DNA from: DAOSVX01 sp964447275
GTDB lineage: Bacteria; Bacillota_I; Bacilli_A; RF39; UBA660
Direction of reading: 5' to 3'
NCBI GenBank assembly: GCA_964447275.1
Contig: CAYURI010000011.1
Location: 1 to 23,800 of the forward strand
Length of the DNA: 23,800 nt
Of this stretch, positions 1-8,411 are shown piece by piece; the stretch's first letter is position 1; every line of letters begins with the position of its first letter. Made by a program: the position numbers and the translations under genes. The notes beneath the pieces are model-generated. The model worked only from the letters and a program-made list of their open reading frames with translations, did not search any database and was not told where the DNA came from.

Positions 1-698
1 TTATATTGTGTTTTGCTTTTGGTGTTGTAACATTTATTATGTTATATGTTATTCCGCAATTTGTTAAAGTTTATGAACAAGCAGGTATTAAAATTAGTGG
101 CGTAACATTGTTTTTAGTTAATGCTTCAACTTTTTTAAAACAATATATTGGGGTTATTATTGCTTTATTAATACTTTTAATAATTGCTCTAATTTTACTT
201 TATAAAAATGTTAAAGGCTTTAGAATCCTTTTCCAAACTACTATGATGCGTTTCCCTGTAGTTGGTAAAATTATTATTTATAAAGAAATGACAATATTTA
301 CTAAGACTTTTGCTTCATTACTTAAAAACAACGTATTTATTACGGAAAGTATTGATATTTTAAGTAAAATAACCAAAAATGAAATATATAAAGATATTAT
401 GTTTAATACTATTACTAATATTGCTAAAGGTGATAAGATATCTGATGCTTTTAAAGATCATTGGGCTGTTCCTGAAGTGGCTTATTTTATGATTGTAACT
501 GGCGAATCAACTGGTGAATTAGCGCAGATGTTACAAAATGTAAGTGATTACTATCAAGATATGCATCGTAACTCTGTAAATGGCATAAAAACCTTAATAG
601 AGCCAGTTTTAATTGTTTTCTTAGCAGCTATTGTTGGGGTTGTAATTCTAGCAGTAGTGTTACCAATGTTTGATCTTTATGGATCAATTGAAATGTAG
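1..698 (+). CDS. Type IV pilus / type II secretion inner-membrane platform protein (PilC/GspF/ComGB family), 5' partial
   Basis: The reading frame is open to the left edge, so the true start lies outside the window and about 231 C-terminal codons are visible. Two hydrophobic stretches near the left end are followed by a cytoplasmic T2SSF-type domain: a basic MTIFTKTFASLLKN segment, then the family signature of a GE-TGEL-like motif (VTGESTGELAQML), a YYQDM segment, and a final membrane span after LIEPVLIV that ends in LPMFDLY. This pattern is diagnostic of PilC/GspF/ComGB, the polytopic protein that couples the assembly ATPase to pilin insertion. It ends 8 bases before the prepilin peptidase, so the two are probably co-transcribed. 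Whether the system makes competence pili, type IV pili or a pseudopilus cannot be told from this fragment. Confidence 0.9.
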   Translation, partial: ILCFAFGVVTFIMLYVIPQFVKVYEQAGIKISGVTLFLVNASTFLKQYIGVIIALLILLIIALILLYKNVKGFRILFQTTMMRFPVVGKIIIYKEMTIFTKTFASLLKNNVFITESIDILSKITKNEIYKDIMFNTITNIAKGDKISDAFKDHWAVPEVAYFMIVTGESTGELAQMLQNVSDYYQDMHRNSVNGIKTLIEPVLIVFLAAIVGVVILAVVLPMFDLYGSIEM

Positions 699-706
699 AG
701 GGTTTT

Positions 707-1471
707 ATGTATTATATTATAGCTTTTATATTAGGATTATTATTTGGTTCATTTTATTTAGTGGTAGCGACTAGACTACCTAAAAATGAATCAATTGTTA
801 AACCTGATTCTCATTGTGATAATTGTCAAAAAAAATTAAAATGGTATGAATTAATACCAATTTTTTCTTATTTATTTTTAAAAGGTAAATGTGCTAAATG
901 TCATACCAAGATATCTATTTTAAATCCTTTAATTGAACTATTTACAGGATTATTATTTTTATTATCATATATTTTATTTGGTTTAAGTTATGAACTATTA
1001 ATTAGTATTATAATTTCTTCCGTTTTAGTTATTATTTTTATTACTGATTTTAAATCATATTTAATATTAGATTCACCAATTGTAATTGGCTCAATTCTTT
1101 TAATTATTATTAATATTTTTAATAAGTCATTTTCTACCACTTTATTAATAATTGGCCAAGCTTTAATAGTTACAACTGTTATCTTTTTAGTAAAAATAAT
1201 TGGTGACAAAGTTTTTAAAAAAGAATCGTTGGGTGGGGGAGATATAAAACTAATGATTTTTGTCGGCCTTCTTTTAGGAATTAAACTAGGCTTAATATCA
1301 TTTGCTTTATCAGCTTTTTTAGCTCTTCCTTATGCTTTGTTTTTAATTTTTAATAAGAAAGAAAAAGAAGTGCCTTTTGGGCCCTTCATTATTACTGCAG
1401 CTTTTTTAGTTTTTATCTTTCAAAACGAAATAATTAATTTATTAAACACTTTATTTTTATTAAATATCTAA
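707..1471 (+). CDS. Prepilin peptidase / N-methyltransferase (PilD/ComC, A24 family)
   Basis: This 254-residue polytopic membrane protein cleaves the leader of type IV prepilins and methylates the new N-terminus. The N-terminal DiS_P_DiS domain carries two CxxC pairs (C37/C40 and C62/C65), the usual zinc-binding arrangement of bifunctional PilD-type enzymes. The A24 aspartyl protease residues are visible as D114 (FITDFKSY) and D179 in the GGGD motif (SLGGGDIK). At least six hydrophobic segments follow the cytoplasmic Cys loop. The ATG at 707 follows a short GAGGG-like ribosome binding site just after the platform gene. The 3' end overlaps the convergent ATPase gene by 12 bases. Its natural substrates would include the prepilin at 18910, which carries a matching cleavage site. 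In B. subtilis the homologue comC also lies near valS and radC. Confidence 0.95.
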   Translation: MYYIIAFILGLLFGSFYLVVATRLPKNESIVKPDSHCDNCQKKLKWYELIPIFSYLFLKGKCAKCHTKISILNPLIELFTGLLFLLSYILFGLSYELLISIIISSVLVIIFITDFKSYLILDSPIVIGSILLIIINIFNKSFSTTLLIIGQALIVTTVIFLVKIIGDKVFKKESLGGGDIKLMIFVGLLLGIKLGLISFALSAFLALPYALFLIFNKKEKEVPFGPFIITAAFLVFIFQNEIINLLNTLFLLNI

Positions 1472-2794
1472 TACTTCAATTTGACTTTCTTTGCTAACTA
1501 GTAATTCTTCTTCAGGAGTATTTATATTTGGCTCTTTAACTTTATGCTCTTCTTTACCAATAAGAGCATTTTTTATTGAAACAACATCTTTATCAACAAA
1601 GTCAGTATCAAGGTCAATAACTCTTAATATTTCATCAAAAGTAGTTACACCATCAATGACTTTCATTAAGCCATCTTCTAAAATGGTTGTTACATCACTT
1701 TTACCATAAACTAAAGTTCTTAGTTCTTCTTTACGAGAACTATTTACAATTGCATCTCTAATATCCTGATTAATTAATAAGACTTCTTGGATAGCAATAC
1801 GGCCTTTATAGCCATGAATACATTCAGGGCAGCCTTCTTTGTGAACAATAAACATCTCATTAGTTTCATTTTTTAATACTTTTTTAAAAATACTTTTTTC
1901 ATATTCAGTTGTGGCTCTTTTTTCGCGACATTTAGGACATAGTCTTCTAGCTAATCTTTGACTAACTATACCAGTTAAAGCTGAACCAAGTAAGTATCTT
2001 TCAACTTCCATATCTAAAAGTCTTTCTATAGTGTTTAAGGAGTTATTAGTATGTAAAGTAGATAATACTAAGTGACCGGTAATACTAGCTCTAACAGCAA
2101 TCTGAGCAGTTTCATCATCACGAATTTCACCGATCATAATAATATCTGGGTCTTGTCTTAGAATACTTCTTAAAGCAGTACCAAAAGTAAGACCAATATC
2201 GGGCATTACTTGTAATTGGTTAACACCTTCAATACCCATTTCAATTGGGTCTTCTACTGTAACTAAGTTACGATTATTAGTATTTAATTTTTGTAATACT
2301 GAGTAAACAGTTGTTGTTTTACCTGTTCCAGTAGCACCAGTTACCAATATGATACCATTGGGAACAGATATCATTTTATTGACTTTATCTAAGTTTTTTT
2401 GTGAAAAACCTAAAGTTTCTAAACCTTTAGTACTCATTGAATAATCTAAAATTCTAATAACGATTTTTTCGCCATCTTTTAAAGGTAGAGAAGAAACACG
2501 AAGGTCTAGGTTAACATTCTCTAGATTATTTTTTATGGCACCATCTTGAGGAAGTCTACTTTCCGTAATATTCATGTTAGCAATAATTTTAATTCTTTGC
2601 GTCACAGATTTTTTTAGCTCATTAGGAACAATAGCGTAGTCTTCTAACTCGCCATCAATTCTAATTCTAACTTTTAATTTATTTTCATAAGGCTCAAAAT
2701 GAACGTCACTAGCGCCTTTTTTAATCGCATCAATAATAATTTCGTTGACAATTTCAACGATAGGTAAATTTTCATAATCAAATTCTCTAAGCAT
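1460..2794 (-). CDS. Type IV pilus / competence assembly ATPase (PilB/GspE/ComGA family)
   Basis: This 444-residue cytoplasmic secretion ATPase powers pilin extension. Visible motifs are the N2E-type start with SDVHFEPY, the RLPQDG and LRVSSLP signatures, Walker A GATGTGKTT (about residues 153-161), the Asp box and Walker B in DPDIIMIGEIRD (about 215-226), the His box HLVLSTLHTN (about 241-250), and a tetracysteine zinc motif (C286/C289 and C322/C325). It lacks the long N1E domain of PilB and is closer in size to GspE or ComGA. The C-terminal roughly 50 residues, rich in E/V/K, are probably a poorly conserved tail. The start codon is preceded by a strong GGGGTGA ribosome binding site (minus strand, about 2801-2807). 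The gene is convergent with the peptidase and divergent from the valS operon. A candidate promoter lies at 2826-2854. Confidence 0.95.
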   Translation of the reverse strand: MLREFDYENLPIVEIVNEIIIDAIKKGASDVHFEPYENKLKVRIRIDGELEDYAIVPNELKKSVTQRIKIIANMNITESRLPQDGAIKNNLENVNLDLRVSSLPLKDGEKIVIRILDYSMSTKGLETLGFSQKNLDKVNKMISVPNGIILVTGATGTGKTTTVYSVLQKLNTNNRNLVTVEDPIEMGIEGVNQLQVMPDIGLTFGTALRSILRQDPDIIMIGEIRDDETAQIAVRASITGHLVLSTLHTNNSLNTIERLLDMEVERYLLGSALTGIVSQRLARRLCPKCREKRATTEYEKSIFKKVLKNETNEMFIVHKEGCPECIHGYKGRIAIQEVLLINQDIRDAIVNSSRKEELRTLVYGKSDVTTILEDGLMKVIDGVTTFDEILRVIDLDTDFVDKDVVSIKNALIGKEEHKVKEPNINTPEEELLVSKESQIEVLDI

Positions 2795-2825
2795 TTAATT
2801 CACCCCAATTTATTATTCTAAATGT

Positions 2826-2854
2826 ATTATACAATAAGATATTTAAATGTACAA
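2826..2854 (-). promoter_or_regulatory. Candidate sigma-A promoter for the assembly ATPase
   Basis: On the minus strand a TTGTAC -35-like hexamer (2849-2854) is 17 bases from a perfect TATAAT (2826-2831), about 30 bases upstream of the ATPase start. The -10 is strong and the -35 is moderate. It is back-to-back with the T-box promoter. Confidence 0.6.
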
Positions 2855-2862
2855 TAAATTTA

Positions 2863-2891
2863 TTGCCAAAAAGCATTTTATCAAGTATAAT
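2863..2891 (+). promoter_or_regulatory. Sigma-A promoter of the valS T-box operon
   Basis: TTGCCA (2863-2868), a 17-base spacer and a perfect TATAAT (2886-2891) lie immediately upstream of the T-box leader. The expected transcription start is near 2898, which matches the first bases of the predicted leader structure. Confidence 0.8.
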
Positions 2892-2897
2892 CTTCTT

Positions 2898-3098
2898 ATA
2901 AATGAGCAAGGAAAAAGAGGAGTAAATCATCTTAATAATAAAGCGACTTAGTGGTAGGTGAAAACTAAGATATTAAGTAATTGAAGGTAGCTTTGGAGTT
3001 CAAACGTAATTAAGGCGTTAACTAATAAAGTGTATAACATAAAGTTATAAATTAAGGTGGTACCACGGGTTAACTCGTCCTTTGTTTATAACTTTTTT
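2898..3098 (+). promoter_or_regulatory. T-box riboswitch, probably tRNA-Val specific (valine)
   Basis: This leader reads the charging state of a tRNA and allows read-through only when the tRNA is uncharged. The hallmark T-box element AAGGTGGTACCACGGG spans 3054-3069; its TGGT bulge would pair with an ACCA tRNA end. A 5' AGTA (2921-2924), an apical stem CTTAG/CTAAG (2947-2951 and 2965-2969) and a GAA-G before a GTA triplet (2987-2989) followed by a purine fit a Stem I specifier loop reading valine. The competing terminator is the long hairpin of 3041-3051 with 3085-3095, extended by AAGG/CCTT and ACGGG/CTCGT, then six T's. The downstream gene pair includes valS, which agrees with the GTA specifier. 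The T-box call is firm; the exact specifier assignment was made by eye. Confidence 0.92.
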
Positions 3099-3112
3099 AT
3101 TTAGGAGATTTT

Positions 3113-3841
3113 ATGATACGAGAATTTAAAAAACATGTTAAAAAATATAATATGAATGATAAAAGAATATACCATAAGTTTTATCATTCTTTTGATACGA
3201 TGAAAATATGTGTTTATTTAGCTAAAAAACTAAAGTTAAATAAAGAAGATATCAAGCTAGCTAAAGAACTTGGGTTACTTCATGATATAGGTAGATTTGA
3301 ACAAATAAAAGTGTATAATTCCATGAATGATAAAAAATTTAAAAATCATGGCCTTATTGGGGTAAATATTTTATTTGATGAAAATTATCTTGAAGAGTTT
3401 AATATTGATCCAAAGCATTATGATATAATAAAAGTGGCAATCATAAATCATGCTCAAAACGGTATTAATAATGGTTTAACAGAAAAAGAATTACTTTTTT
3501 GTAAGCTAATTAGAGATGCTGATAAAATAGCTATTTTTAAAGTCATAGATAAGTTTTTAGCTGATTCTAATGGTGAAGTGACACCAGAATTAAAAGTTGA
3601 GTTTTACGAACATTTAAAAGTTAATTTTGATTTAGTTAAAACTAATGCTGATGATGTGGTAAAAACTTTATCTTATACTTTTGATATCAATTTTGATTGT
3701 TCCTTTAACTATTTAAAACAAAAAAGAATTTTACAGAAACTAGAAAAAAAAATAAATAATCCAAAATTAAAAGAATATTTTAATGAAGTAAATAAATATA
3801 TTGATGAAAGGTCTAGGGAAAATGATGGAAACAAAATATAA
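3113..3841 (+). CDS. HD-domain phosphohydrolase
   Basis: This 242-residue soluble protein carries an HD metal-dependent phosphohydrolase domain. The metal ligands can be read as H25 (YHSFD), H57-D58 (LLHDIGRFE), histidines in KNHGLIG and NHAQNG, and the Asp of RDADK. The substrate is unknown; HD proteins of this type act on nucleotides or related phosphoesters. The start is an ATG with an AGGAG ribosome binding site at 3103-3107, directly after the T-box terminator, so it is the first gene of the valine T-box operon. Its 3' end overlaps valS by 17 bases, which suggests translational coupling. There are no membrane segments or extra domains. The C-terminal roughly 60 residues are lysine- and asparagine-rich and not recognisable. 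No role in valine metabolism is evident from the sequence. Confidence 0.85.
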   Translation: MIREFKKHVKKYNMNDKRIYHKFYHSFDTMKICVYLAKKLKLNKEDIKLAKELGLLHDIGRFEQIKVYNSMNDKKFKNHGLIGVNILFDENYLEEFNIDPKHYDIIKVAIINHAQNGINNGLTEKELLFCKLIRDADKIAIFKVIDKFLADSNGEVTPELKVEFYEHLKVNFDLVKTNADDVVKTLSYTFDINFDCSFNYLKQKRILQKLEKKINNPKLKEYFNEVNKYIDERSRENDGNKI

Positions 3842-6323
3842 TCATTTATTAACTGAAAAAGATAAATACCAAACTTGGCTTGAGGCCGGTTATTTTACTA
3901 GTGGAGATTTAACTAAAAAACCATATGCAATAGTTATTCCGCCACCTAATGTAACAGGAAACTTACATTTAGGTCATGCTTGGAATACCACTCTTCAAGA
4001 TATTATTATTCGATATAAAAAAATGAGCGGCTTTGATACTCTTTGGTTACCAGGAATGGATCATGCAGCAATTGCCACAGAATCAAAAGTTGTAAATAAA
4101 TTAAAATCTGAAGGCAAATCTAAATGGGAATTGACGCGTGAAGAGTTTTTAGATGAGTGTTGGAAATGGAAAGAACTTCATGCTAATAATATTAGACGCC
4201 AGTGGGCAACTCTTGGGCTTTCTTTAGATTATAGTAAAGAAAGATTTACGCTTGATGAAGGACTTAATAATGCCGTTAATTATGTTTTTGTTGGTTTATA
4301 TAACAAGGGTTTGATATATAAAGGTGAAAAAATTATTAACTGGGATCCTGTTGCTAAAACCGCTTTATCAAATGAAGAAGTTATATATAAAGAAGAAAAA
4401 TCTCATTTATACTATTTAAAATATTTTTATGAAAATAGTAATGATTACATAATAGTTGCTACAACTAGACCAGAAACAATCTTTGGTGATACAGCAGTAG
4501 CAGTAAATCCTAAAGATGAAAAATATAAATTAAATGTTGGAAAGAATGTTATAGTTCCTCTAGTTAATCGAGTAGTACCTTTAATAACAGATGAAGCAGT
4601 ATTAACTGATTTTGGTACGGGTGCTTTAAAAATAACTCCTGCACATGCCGTAGAAGATTTTGAAATTGGTGAAAGACATAATTTAGAGATAATTAATTCC
4701 ATTAATCCTGATGGTACGTTAAATGAAGTTACTGGTAAATATAATAAAATGAGTGTTGCTGATGCAAGAATAGCAATTGTAGAAGATTTAAAACAAGCAA
4801 ATTTAATAGAAAAAATTGAAGATTATACACATTCGATTGGTTATTCAGAAAGAACTGATGCTTTAGTTGAATCATATTTATCTAAACAATGGTTTGTTAA
4901 AATGGACACCCTAGCTAAAAATTTATTAGATATTCAAAAAACTGAAAATGGCATTAAATTTATTCCCAAAAGATTTGAAAAGATCTTAAATCATTGGATG
5001 AACAATTGCAAAGATTGGTGTATTTCTAGACAACTTTATTGGGGTCATAGAATTCCTGTTTGGTATAAAGGTGAAGAAATATACGTTGGCACCAAAGCTC
5101 CTAATGAAGCGGGATGGACTCAAGATAATGATGTATTAGATACTTGGTTTAGTAGTGCTTTATGGCCTTTTAGTACATTAGGATGGCCTAATAAAACTGC
5201 CGATTTAGAAAGATATTTTCCTAATGATATATTAGTAACTGGCTATGATATTATCTTCTTCTGGGTAGCTAGAATGGCTTTTTCTTCAGTTGAACAATTT
5301 GGCAAAGTACCATTTAAAGAGTGCTTAATACATGGCTTAATTCGTGATAAACAAGGCAGAAAAATGAGTAAGAGTCTTGGTAATGGCGTTGATCCTATGG
5401 ATATGATAGAAAAATATGGAGCTGATTCTCTAAGATTTTATTTATCAACTTCAACAGCTCCGGGAATGGATTTGAGATTTGATGAAGAAAAGTTAAAAAG
5501 CACTTGGAATTTTGTTAATAAATTATGGAATGCTTCAAGGTTTGTTTTAACTAATGTTAATATTAAAGATGTTAATTTAAACAATTTAAATAATGAAGAT
5601 AAATGGATTTTAAATAAATTAAATCTAGTAATAAAAAATACTACAAAATATATGGAAAAATGTGAATTTAATAATGTAGGCTCATTAGTATATGATTTCT
5701 TCTGGACTGATTTTTGTGATTCATATATTGAAATGGTTAAATATCGATTGAATGATAATGCTACCCAAAATACATTAAAATATGTTTTGAAGAATGTTTT
5801 ACAAATGTTACATCCTTTCATGCCTTTTGTAACTGATGAAATATATACAATGTTAACTAATGAAAACATATTAACTAGTGATTATCCTAAATATAATAAA
5901 GAATTAACTTTCACAAATGAAGCTTTATTAGTTGAAGATATGGTTTTATTTATTAAAAAGTTCCGTAATACCATAAAAGAAAATAATATTACCAAGAATA
6001 TGTTTGTAAAACTTAATAATAATGAAAATTATGAAACAATAAAAAGTGTTTTAAGAATTAATGATAAATTAACTCAAGAAGAACTAGATATGAAAAATTT
6101 AAATGTTATTACTAATAATTATAACGTTACAATTTATTTTAATGAAGAGCTAGATGAAAATAAAAAAGATTTAGAAATAGAAGCTTTAAAACAGAGTATT
6201 TTAAAAAGAAAAACTCTTCTATCTAACAACAATTTCATATCAAAAGCTCCAGAAAATTTAGTTAACGAAGAAAAGACTAAACTAAACAAAGAAGAACAAT
6301 TATTAAATGAGTTGTTAAAATAA
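3825..6323 (+). CDS. valS: Valyl-tRNA synthetase
   Basis: This class I synthetase charges tRNA-Val. About 832 residues is slightly shorter than the roughly 880 of Bacillus ValRS. The Rossmann-fold signature HLGH is at about 48-51 (after PPPNVTGN). The CP1 editing domain includes TTRPETIFGDTAVAV and GTGALKITPAH. WCISRQLYWGHRIPVW and the KMSKS loop (GRKMSKSLGNG, about 513) follow, then the anticodon-binding helical domain and a short C-terminal coiled coil (QSILKRKTLLSN). The start could be either ATG of the pair at 3822/3825; I chose 3825 for its better spacing to AGGGA at 3815-3819. Upstream in-frame codons lack a ribosome binding site. The gene overlaps the HD hydrolase and is under the T-box. 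No terminator is seen after it, so read-through into proS is possible. Confidence 0.96.
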   Translation: METKYNHLLTEKDKYQTWLEAGYFTSGDLTKKPYAIVIPPPNVTGNLHLGHAWNTTLQDIIIRYKKMSGFDTLWLPGMDHAAIATESKVVNKLKSEGKSKWELTREEFLDECWKWKELHANNIRRQWATLGLSLDYSKERFTLDEGLNNAVNYVFVGLYNKGLIYKGEKIINWDPVAKTALSNEEVIYKEEKSHLYYLKYFYENSNDYIIVATTRPETIFGDTAVAVNPKDEKYKLNVGKNVIVPLVNRVVPLITDEAVLTDFGTGALKITPAHAVEDFEIGERHNLEIINSINPDGTLNEVTGKYNKMSVADARIAIVEDLKQANLIEKIEDYTHSIGYSERTDALVESYLSKQWFVKMDTLAKNLLDIQKTENGIKFIPKRFEKILNHWMNNCKDWCISRQLYWGHRIPVWYKGEEIYVGTKAPNEAGWTQDNDVLDTWFSSALWPFSTLGWPNKTADLERYFPNDILVTGYDIIFFWVARMAFSSVEQFGKVPFKECLIHGLIRDKQGRKMSKSLGNGVDPMDMIEKYGADSLRFYLSTSTAPGMDLRFDEEKLKSTWNFVNKLWNASRFVLTNVNIKDVNLNNLNNEDKWILNKLNLVIKNTTKYMEKCEFNNVGSLVYDFFWTDFCDSYIEMVKYRLNDNATQNTLKYVLKNVLQMLHPFMPFVTDEIYTMLTNENILTSDYPKYNKELTFTNEALLVEDMVLFIKKFRNTIKENNITKNMFVKLNNNENYETIKSVLRINDKLTQEELDMKNLNVITNNYNVTIYFNEELDENKKDLEIEALKQSILKRKTLLSNNNFISKAPENLVNEEKTKLNKEEQLLNELLK

Positions 6324-6348
6324 AAATAAATAATGTAAATAAAAAATA

Positions 6349-6357
6349 TGATATAAT
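6349..6357 (+). promoter_or_regulatory. Candidate extended -10 promoter for proS
   Basis: TG-A-TATAAT at 6349-6357 is an extended -10 element with a perfect hexamer. No good -35 is seen 17 bases upstream. The AGAGGTGA ribosome binding site begins only about 6 bases further, so the leader would be very short. Confidence 0.5.
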
Positions 6358-6375
6358 TTTTAAGAGGTGATATTT

Positions 6376-7626
6376 GTGAAAACATCACAATTAGGTTTAA
6401 AAAATAGTAAGTTAAATAATATTGACAAACAATTTCCTGCTCAAGACATTCTTGTTCAAACTGGTCAAATAGAGCAGTTTGGTAGTGGAATATATGCTTA
6501 TGGGCACATACCTTTTTTAGTAAAAGAAAACATTAAAAAAGTAATTAGGGATGTGTTAACTAAAAGAGGTTGTAGTGAGGTGTCTTTACCATTGCTTCAG
6601 CCCGAAAGCTTATGGATTGCTTCTGGAAGACTAGATCGTTATGTTAAAGATGGTGTTATGTTTAGATGTTTAACTGAAAAAGGTAATTATTGTTTAGCAC
6701 CAACCGCTGAAGAAGCAATTGTTGAATTTGCTAAAACGAGACTGATTTCATATAAAGATTTACCAAGAACATTTTTCCAAATTGGCGAAAAATTTCGTGA
6801 TGAATTAAGACCAAGAGGATATTTATTAAGAGGAAAATCTTTTGAGATGTTAGATGCTTATAGTTTTGGAAAAAATGAAGAAGATTTAAACCTAGAATAT
6901 GAAAATATGCGCCAAGCTTATTTTGAAATATTTGAGCAGTTAGGATTAAAGGTCATCCCTGTAGCAGCTGATAGTGGTGCTATTGGTGGAGATAAATCTG
7001 AAGAGTTTATGGTTATATCAGAAATTGGTGAGGATAATGTTTTAATAAGCCCAAATGGTGATAAAGCCTACAATACCGAGGTTCTAGAAAAAAAACATAT
7101 TGACACGACTGGCTACACTTCAGTTAAAGCAGTTGAGTTAGGGCATATTTTCGCTTTAAAAGATAAATATTCTACAACGATGAATGGTGTTTATATAAAT
7201 GATCAAGACAAAAATGATTTTTATCAGATGGGCTGTTATGGAATAGGTGTTAGTAGAACACTAGCGATGGTTTATGAAAATAGTTTAACAAAAGATAAAG
7301 ACGGTAATATAACTGGATTTACTTTACCTATTTCAATTGCTCCATACAAAATATATATTATTGCTAAAGACGATGATGAAAAAAGATATTCTGAGGCTGA
7401 AGAGTTTTATAAAAAATTAATTTCAGAGAAAATCCCAGCTATTTTTGATGATACAAAATCATCAATTGGTTTTAAAATAAAAAACAATGATATTATTGGA
7501 ACCCCCTATATGGCAATATTTGGTAGTAAAAATGAAAATGGCATGGTTGAATTAGAAAATAATCTTACGAAAGAAAAACAGATTATAAGTACTGAAGATT
7601 TAATTAAATATTTAAAAAACATATAA
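6376..7626 (+). CDS. proS: Prolyl-tRNA synthetase, short form lacking the editing insertion
   Basis: This class II synthetase charges tRNA-Pro. Motif 2 is visible as FRDELRPRGYLLRGKSFEM and motif 3 as GCYGIGVSRTLAMVYE; GAIGGDKSEEF and VELGHIFALKDKYS match bacterial-type ProRS. Length is 416 residues, against about 570 for the usual bacterial enzyme: the roughly 180-residue INS editing domain between motifs 2 and 3 is replaced by a short linker around residues 234-254 (after NTEVLEKK). The C-terminal anticodon-binding domain is present (ISIAPYKIYIIAK to the end). Start: GTG at 6376, with AGAGGTGA at 6363-6370. An in-frame GTG at 6367 lies inside that ribosome binding site and is rejected. A terminator follows directly. 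Loss of INS resembles alphaproteobacterial ProRS and would remove cis-editing of Ala-tRNA-Pro. Confidence 0.93.
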   Translation: MKTSQLGLKNSKLNNIDKQFPAQDILVQTGQIEQFGSGIYAYGHIPFLVKENIKKVIRDVLTKRGCSEVSLPLLQPESLWIASGRLDRYVKDGVMFRCLTEKGNYCLAPTAEEAIVEFAKTRLISYKDLPRTFFQIGEKFRDELRPRGYLLRGKSFEMLDAYSFGKNEEDLNLEYENMRQAYFEIFEQLGLKVIPVAADSGAIGGDKSEEFMVISEIGEDNVLISPNGDKAYNTEVLEKKHIDTTGYTSVKAVELGHIFALKDKYSTTMNGVYINDQDKNDFYQMGCYGIGVSRTLAMVYENSLTKDKDGNITGFTLPISIAPYKIYIIAKDDDEKRYSEAEEFYKKLISEKIPAIFDDTKSSIGFKIKNNDIIGTPYMAIFGSKNENGMVELENNLTKEKQIISTEDLIKYLKNI

Positions 7627-7650
7627 AACTATCTTTTGATAGTTTTTTTT
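7626..7650 (+). terminator. Intrinsic terminator after proS
   Basis: The 8-bp stem AAACTATC (7626-7633) / GATAGTTT (7638-7645) with a TTTT loop runs into a continuous T tract ending at 7650. It starts at the last base of the proS stop codon. Confidence 0.85.
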
Positions 7651-7695
7651 AAAGGAAGAATATAACTAATAGAGTATTAATATATTGGTGATATT

Positions 7696-8373
7696 ATGGG
7701 GCTATTGATAAAAGAATTAGAAAACAATGAAAAACCAAGAGAAAGACTTAAAAACTATGGAGTAAATAGTTTAAGTAACGAAGAATTAATATCAATAATA
7801 CTTAGAACTGGTACAAGGAATATATCTGTAAAAGATATTAGTCAAAATATTTTAAAAGAAATAAGTGATTTAAAAGACTTAACTATTAATAAATTATTAC
7901 AAATAAAAGGAATCGGTGAAGTAAAAGCCATTACTTTAATAGCTAGTATTGAATTAGGGAAAAGACTATATACAAAAAATATTGTTAAAAAAGATATTAA
8001 ACTTACTAATGTGGAATTAGTATATAACCTATTTAAAGATTATTTTTATAATTTAAAACAAGAACAATTTATCGTTGTTTATTTAGATACTAAAAAGCAA
8101 TTAATTGATTATAAAGTATTATTTATTGGCACTATTGATCAAAGCACCGTCCATCCTAGAGAAATATTTAAAAATGCATATTTAATGTCAGCTTCTTTTA
8201 TAATATGTCTTCATAATCATCCTTCTGGAGTATGTAATCCTTCTAATGAAGATATTGTTTTTACTAATAAATTACTTGAGATAAGTAAACTAATGTTAAT
8301 CCCTTTATTAGATCATTTAATTATTAGTAATAATGAATATTATAGTTTTTTAGAAAATAACCTGATAAAATGA
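7696..8373 (+). CDS. radC: RadC family JAB/MPN-domain protein
   Basis: This 225-residue protein is of the RadC (YeeS/JAB1-like) family, historically called a DNA repair protein although its in vivo role is unsettled. The N-terminal helical part with RERL..GV.SLSNEELISIILRTGT and a helix-hairpin-helix (LLQIKGIGEVKAITL, about 65-80) is followed by the JAB/MPN metalloprotease-like domain with the signature HNHPSG, then PSNED and LLDHLIIS. The length matches the family (about 225-230). The ATG at 7696 follows GGTGAT (about 7687-7692). It ends in TGA, which shows that TGA is a stop here. A possible promoter with TTGATA inside the preceding terminator and TATAAC at 7661 is weak (19-base spacing). 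The radC-rplU order is also seen around the Bacillus mre/min/rplU region. Confidence 0.92.
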   Translation: MGLLIKELENNEKPRERLKNYGVNSLSNEELISIILRTGTRNISVKDISQNILKEISDLKDLTINKLLQIKGIGEVKAITLIASIELGKRLYTKNIVKKDIKLTNVELVYNLFKDYFYNLKQEQFIVVYLDTKKQLIDYKVLFIGTIDQSTVHPREIFKNAYLMSASFIICLHNHPSGVCNPSNEDIVFTNKLLEISKLMLIPLLDHLIISNNEYYSFLENNLIK

Positions 8374-8382
8374 CGTATTTGT

Positions 8383-8411
8383 TTGACAAATAAGGGGTTT
8401 ACTGGTATCAT
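8383..8411 (+). promoter_or_regulatory. Strong sigma-A promoter of rplU-prp-rpmA
   Basis: A perfect TTGACA (8383-8388), a 17-base spacer and TATCAT (8406-8411), preceded by TG at 8403-8404 (an extended -10). It starts just after the radC stop codon. It is the best promoter match in the window, as expected for ribosomal protein genes. Confidence 0.85.

Noticed and set aside
5438..5869. Minus-strand frame of 143 codons inside valS
   Set aside because: It lies entirely within the conserved valS frame and has no start signal; explained by AT-rich codon use.
8341..8373. Possibility that TGA encodes tryptophan (Mycoplasma code)
   Set aside because: radC ends at its expected length at TGA, and every recognised gene uses TGG for conserved tryptophans, with no internal TGA.
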